Of a stretch of 64,000 nucleotides of DNA, positions 60,981 to 64,000 are shown piece after piece (position 1 is the stretch's first letter; the number at the start of each line of letters is the position of its first letter). A model generated the notes under the pieces. The model was not told the DNA's origin. It was given only the letters and a program-made list of their open reading frames with translations, and made no database searches. Source of the DNA: Arthrobacter sp. efr-133-TYG-118 (GTDB lineage: Bacteria > Actinomycetota > Actinomycetes > Actinomycetales > Micrococcaceae). Location: contig NZ_JARVRH010000012.1 of the NCBI RefSeq assembly GCF_030209755.1, forward strand, positions 124,001 through 188,000, given 5' to 3'. Position numbers and translations under genes: made by a program.

Positions 60981-62138
60981 CTAAGCCGGAAGACCGGATG
61001 GCGCGGAGGCAGCGGCCAATTCGGCAGCCACATCTGTGGATACAACTCCGGAGACAACGGCAGCCCGGACGCACAAAACATCGGGTAGGTGCGAGGCAAC
61101 TTCGATGAAGGACTCGCCTTCGTCCGCGCTGGCGTAGACCGAACCGCCGCGTGTTCCGAAGTACACCCCGGTAGGTTCAGCAGTATCCACCGCGGCTGCG
61201 TCACGGAGCACGGCGTTGTACTCGTGGTCCGGGAGGCCCACATCCAAGCGCTTCCAGGACTCACCGGCGTCGTCCGTGCGGTGCACGGCAAGGCGGCCAT
61301 CCGGCGGAATCCGCTCACTATCGGCCTTGATCGGAATCACCCAGGCCGTCCCTTCGCGGCGGGGGTGGGTGAGCATCACGAAGCCGAAATCTGCCGGGAG
61401 GCCGTCGGCGATGGAGATCCAGTTCTCACCGTTGTCATCCGTGCGGTACACGCCGTGGTGGTTCTGCGCATACAAGCGGCCTTCGACGGCGGCATCGGCG
61501 GCGATCTTATGCACGCACTGGCCGAACTCCGGATTGGGGTCAGGCATGAAGTAAGCCGAAATCCCCTTGTTGCGGGCCTCCCAGGAGGCTCCGCCGTCGA
61601 GCGATCGGTAAACGCCTCCGGTGCTCATGGCGACGTGGACGTTCTCCCCGGAAGGGTTGACCACGATCGAGTGGGCGGCAGCACCGCCGTAGCCGGCTCC
61701 CCACTCGCTGCGGTGCGGGTGGTCCCACAGGCCGCGGTTCAGCTCGAAGTGCTCGCCGCCGTCGGTGGATTTCCAGACGGAGATCGGTTCGCAACCCGCC
61801 CAGACAACCCCGGGCCGGGACGCGGAGTCCGGGTAGATCTGCCAGATCCGTTCCAGTGCTGCATCCGTGCCCTCCGGGAATTTGATGGCGCCTTGTTCGG
61901 GCTCGGTCCATGTGGCGCCCAGGTCATCGGAGTGGGCCACGGTGGGACCCCAGTGTTCGGAGCGCACCCCCACCATGATCCGGGGGTTGTCCCCGCGCGT
62001 ATCGATCCCGATGCTGGGGATCTCGCTCATGAGGAAGTACGGACCGGAGAGGGACCATTCCTTGCGGTCTGTGCTGCGTGCCAGCCACAGTCCTTTTTTG
62101 GTCCCGATCGCCAAGACATAACTCTCTGCGGTAGCCAT
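60981..62138 (-). CDS. BNR/sialidase-like beta-propeller protein
   Basis: 385 residues. Repeated Asp-box motifs such as SDDLGATW, STDGGEHF, SLDGGASW, TDDNGENW, TDDAGESW and ADEGESF mark a sialidase/VPS10-type propeller. There is no signal peptide and no sialidase Arg triad that I can identify, so hydrolase activity is doubtful. It is co-transcribed with a MoaD-like gene. The ATG at 62138 is chosen over ones at 62147 and 62174. Confidence 0.82.
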   Translation of the reverse strand: MATAESYVLAIGTKKGLWLARSTDRKEWSLSGPYFLMSEIPSIGIDTRGDNPRIMVGVRSEHWGPTVAHSDDLGATWTEPEQGAIKFPEGTDAALERIWQIYPDSASRPGVVWAGCEPISVWKSTDGGEHFELNRGLWDHPHRSEWGAGYGGAAAHSIVVNPSGENVHVAMSTGGVYRSLDGGASWEARNKGISAYFMPDPNPEFGQCVHKIAADAAVEGRLYAQNHHGVYRTDDNGENWISIADGLPADFGFVMLTHPRREGTAWVIPIKADSERIPPDGRLAVHRTDDAGESWKRLDVGLPDHEYNAVLRDAAAVDTAEPTGVYFGTRGGSVYASADEGESFIEVASHLPDVLCVRAAVVSGVVSTDVAAELAAASAPSGLPA

Positions 62139-62204
62139 GCACCCCATGCAACCATCCCGGCGCGGGAGCCGCAACGGTTTTATGAACCGGTCTAGGAAAC
62201 CGCC

Positions 62205-62450
62205 TCAGTCCACGAACTCGGACTGCGTCTCAATGAAGTCCCAGTCGGCGTCGCTCAGCCCGCCAGCCAGCTCCTCAAGGCGCGGGCCGCCGACATCCGC
62301 GATGCGCTGCAGAACTTCCAGTGGAAGCTCCGTGGCACGCAGGTTTTCCCGCAGCCATTCCTTGCTCTTGAGGTCTATGTCCAGCCACCACATGAAGATC
62401 TCCACATGGACCACCCCTTCCTGTGCAAAGTTAACGCTAGGCCTGCTCAT
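62205..62450 (-). CDS. Small acidic protein of unknown function
   Basis: 81 residues rich in Glu, Asp and Trp (VEIFMWWLDIDLKSKEWL, then LSDADWDFIETQSEFVD). No family recognised. It lies upstream of the BNR-repeat gene on the same strand, with 66 bases between them. Coding potential is plausible from length, third-position GC and a start preceded by GAGCACC. Confidence 0.55.
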   Translation of the reverse strand: MSRPSVNFAQEGVVHVEIFMWWLDIDLKSKEWLRENLRATELPLEVLQRIADVGGPRLEELAGGLSDADWDFIETQSEFVD

Positions 62451-62579
62451 GGTGCTCTACAAGGGGCCGGCGACCTGATCACACGCCGGGTTTCGCCCCG
62501 AATTCAGGGTCGGAAAAAGTAAAGTGAAAGTAGTTATTCAGATTGGTGGCGGAGTCCTGTTGGGGCACGTAAGCTAATT

Positions 62580-62660
62580 GTCAGCAGGAACCCAAAGAAC
62601 CTGCTCCAAAGTCCGCTCCGGAGTGCGTATCCCCCAATAACGCACTCCGGAGCTCTTTGT
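62580..62660 (+). ncRNA. Candidate small RNA with two hairpins and a terminator
   Basis: A TAAGCT (possible -10, 62571) is followed by a hairpin GCAGG-N11-CCTGC (62584) and then by GCTCCGGAGTGCGT / ACGCACTCCGGAGC (62615-62653), an exact 14-bp stem with a C-rich loop. TCTTTGTTT follows. No plus-strand gene lies upstream to need this terminator, hence a stand-alone transcript of about 80 bases is suggested. The C-rich loops recall actinobacterial 6C RNA, but the loops have three and five Cs only. Confidence 0.35.
62615..62653 (+). terminator. Intrinsic terminator-like hairpin
   Basis: A 14-bp perfect stem with an eleven-base loop containing CCCCC, followed on the plus strand by TCTTTGTTT. It is the 3' end of the candidate small RNA. 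Confidence 0.6.
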
Positions 62661-62678
62661 TTAAGACCAAAGATGCGC

Positions 62679-62722
62679 AAAATCCCTGGCGATACCCGGA
62701 TACGGGTGTCGCCAGGGATTTT
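62679..62722. repeat. Intergenic palindrome, GGCGACACGGA family (copy C)
   Basis: AAAATCCCTGGCGATACCCG and CGGGTGTCGCCAGGGATTTT form a 20-bp stem with one wobble around GATA, followed by CCGTGTCGC. It lies 42 bases beyond the gluconate permease stop and may terminate that gene. Confidence 0.65.
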
Positions 62723-62764
62723 CCGTGTCGCTCACCTCTTTACGAGTCGCGGCGCGGAACGAGC

Positions 62765-64000
62765 CTAGACGAATTGGTACAGCAGGGCAGCCATTCCGAA
62801 GCCCACGACGGAGAGCACGGTCTCCAGCACGGTCCACGTCTTCAGGGTGTCCTTGACCGACATGTTGAAGTATTTGGAGATGATCCAGAATCCGCCGTCG
62901 TTGACGTGGCTGGCGATGATGGAACCGGAGGAGATGGCCATCACGATCAAGGCCAATTGCGGCTGCGAATAGTGTCCGGCCGTGAGCGCCGGAGCCAGGA
63001 TGCCGCCGGTCGTCACGATCGCTACCGTGGCCGAGCCCTGGGCAAGCCGCATGCCGCATGCAATCACGTAAGCGGACACGATCACCGGGAGCCCCGCCTT
63101 GGCCAAGCTGTCCGCCACGGCGTTGCCGACACCGGTTGCCGAGAGTACGGCACCGAAGAATGCGCCCGCTCCAACCACCAGCAGGATCATGCCGACCGGC
63201 TTGAGCGAGGCAGAGCTGAGTTCGGAGAGGTCCTTTGCGCTCATGCCCCGGCGGGTGCCCAGGAGCCACATGGACAATGCGACGGCAACGGTGAGCGCAA
63301 TGGCCGGGTTACCGAAGAACACCAGCGCATCGCGGAATCCACCGGCGGGCAGGAAGACGTTGCCGAAGGTGGCGCCGAGGATCAGGAGCATCGGCAGCCC
63401 GATGGCAAGGGCAACGACGCTCATGGGCGGCTCGTGGCCCACGGCTTCCTCGGCTTCCGGGATCACGCGGTCCTCCGGAACAGCCACCTGCACGCGCTTG
63501 CCGATCCACTGGCCCCAGAGAATGCCGGAGGCGAACCAGGCAGGGATGCCACAGGCAAGGCCCATGATGATGATCCAGCCAAGTTCAACGTGGAACAGCC
63601 CGGCCGCGGCCACGGGACCCGGGTGCGGCGGCAGGAAGGCGTGGGTCACGGAGAGGCCGGCGAGGAGCGGCAAGGCGTACAAAATCAGGGATTTCCCGCC
63701 GCGCACCGCGGCAACGTAGACGAGGGGCGCGAGCACGAAAATGCCGATGTCGAAGAAGACGGGAATCCCCAGGACAAAGCCGGTGACGCCCATGGCCAGC
63801 GGCGTGCCCTTTTCGCCGAAGACCTTCACCAGCCTCCCCAGCAGGACCTCCGCGCCCCCGGAGCGTTCCAGGATGGCCCCGAGGACGGTACCCAGGCCGA
63901 TGATCAGGGTGATGTGTCCCAGGATCCCGGCGAAACCCTTCTCAATGAGGGCATCGCCGCTCTTGATGGGCGAGCCGACAAGGGCGTCGATGCTGACCCC
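62765..64000 (-). CDS. Gluconate:H+ symporter, GntP family (5' truncated by window)
   Basis: At least 411 residues; the frame continues open to base 64000, so the start is outside. Multiple hydrophobic segments and the family motifs HAFLPPHPGPVAAA, FDIGIFVLAPLVYV and ASHVNDGGFWIISKYF identify GntP-type permeases of gluconate or related hexonates. A gluconate kinase gene might be expected just outside the window. Confidence 0.93.
   Translation of the reverse strand, partial: GVSIDALVGSPIKSGDALIEKGFAGILGHITLIIGLGTVLGAILERSGGAEVLLGRLVKVFGEKGTPLAMGVTGFVLGIPVFFDIGIFVLAPLVYVAAVRGGKSLILYALPLLAGLSVTHAFLPPHPGPVAAAGLFHVELGWIIIMGLACGIPAWFASGILWGQWIGKRVQVAVPEDRVIPEAEEAVGHEPPMSVVALAIGLPMLLILGATFGNVFLPAGGFRDALVFFGNPAIALTVAVALSMWLLGTRRGMSAKDLSELSSASLKPVGMILLVVGAGAFFGAVLSATGVGNAVADSLAKAGLPVIVSAYVIACGMRLAQGSATVAIVTTGGILAPALTAGHYSQPQLALIVMAISSGSIIASHVNDGGFWIISKYFNMSVKDTLKTWTVLETVLSVVGFGMAALLYQFV

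Noticed and set aside
61089..62195. 368-codon plus-strand frame opposite the BNR propeller
   Set aside because: The minus strand shows six Asp-box repeats, and the opposite frame is their shadow.

Overview
The window is a high-GC stretch of an actinobacterial chromosome, most likely from Arthrobacter or a close relative in the Micrococcaceae. The grounds are GTG/TTG starts with AGGAGG-type ribosome sites, many IclR and ROK regulators, an actinobacterial xylose isomerase, a GAF-ANTAR regulator and a DUF664 (mycothiol-type DinB) gene remnant. This placement is inferred from gene content; no alignment was run. I saw no phage, transposase, CRISPR array, tRNA or rRNA. The region is dominated by catabolic operons.

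Layout. 1-3879 (+): two Gfo/Idh/MocA oxidoreductases, a sugar isomerase/epimerase-like protein and a ThuA protein, possibly an oxidative sugar or glycoside pathway. 3861-12660: pentose block with xylA-xylB-oxidoreductase-ROK on the minus strand and, divergently, an alditol oxidase, a second ROK regulator and an aldose epimerase; together these could feed xylitol and xylose to xylulose 5-phosphate. 12779-14832: pobA and an IclR regulator (4-hydroxybenzoate to protocatechuate). 14882-17571: a STAS-like protein, a GAF-ANTAR regulator and a FUSC membrane protein. 17863-24972: a PucR regulator divergent from ureohydrolase, NCS1 permease, aldehyde dehydrogenase and FAD oxidase (nitrogenous compound use). 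25071-27801: MscL, an ACT protein, a small protein and a proline dehydrogenase-like protein.

28055-33413 (+) is the most intriguing operon. A strong promoter with tandem GGGATCCC sites drives an MFS transporter, a GntR/FCD regulator, a hydantoin-racemase homologue lacking both catalytic cysteines, a complete cyclic amidohydrolase and an arylmalonate-decarboxylase-like enzyme. No N-carbamoylase is present. This looks like a route for a cyclic imide or ureide, probably through a malonate-type intermediate.

33432-38759 is mixed: a cold-shock protein, an orphan response regulator, a decayed SDR, a frameshifted serine hydrolase, an iron-type binding lipoprotein, a protein of unknown function and an SRPBCC protein. 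38946-42719 is a large secreted polysaccharide deacetylase built from repeated modules. 42950-46698 holds the three-gene transhydrogenase pntAa-pntAb-pntB and an FMN reductase.

47122-57807 (-) is one almost unbroken unit, aroE-quiC-pcaHGBDC-pcaF-pcaI-pcaJ-pcaR. Its order roughly follows the chemistry from shikimate/quinate through protocatechuate and beta-ketoadipate to acetyl-CoA and succinyl-CoA. An IclR regulator and a divergent shikimate-type transporter (57968-60262) complete it, so pobA at 13 kb and quiC at 55 kb converge on the same ring-cleavage pathway. 60432-64000 holds small proteins, a BNR-repeat/MoaD-like pair, a possible small RNA and a truncated GntP gluconate permease.

Gene remnants (glyA, DinB/DUF664, SDR), one frameshift and several intergenic palindromes, including a three-copy family sharing GGCGACACGGA, show local genome turnover.
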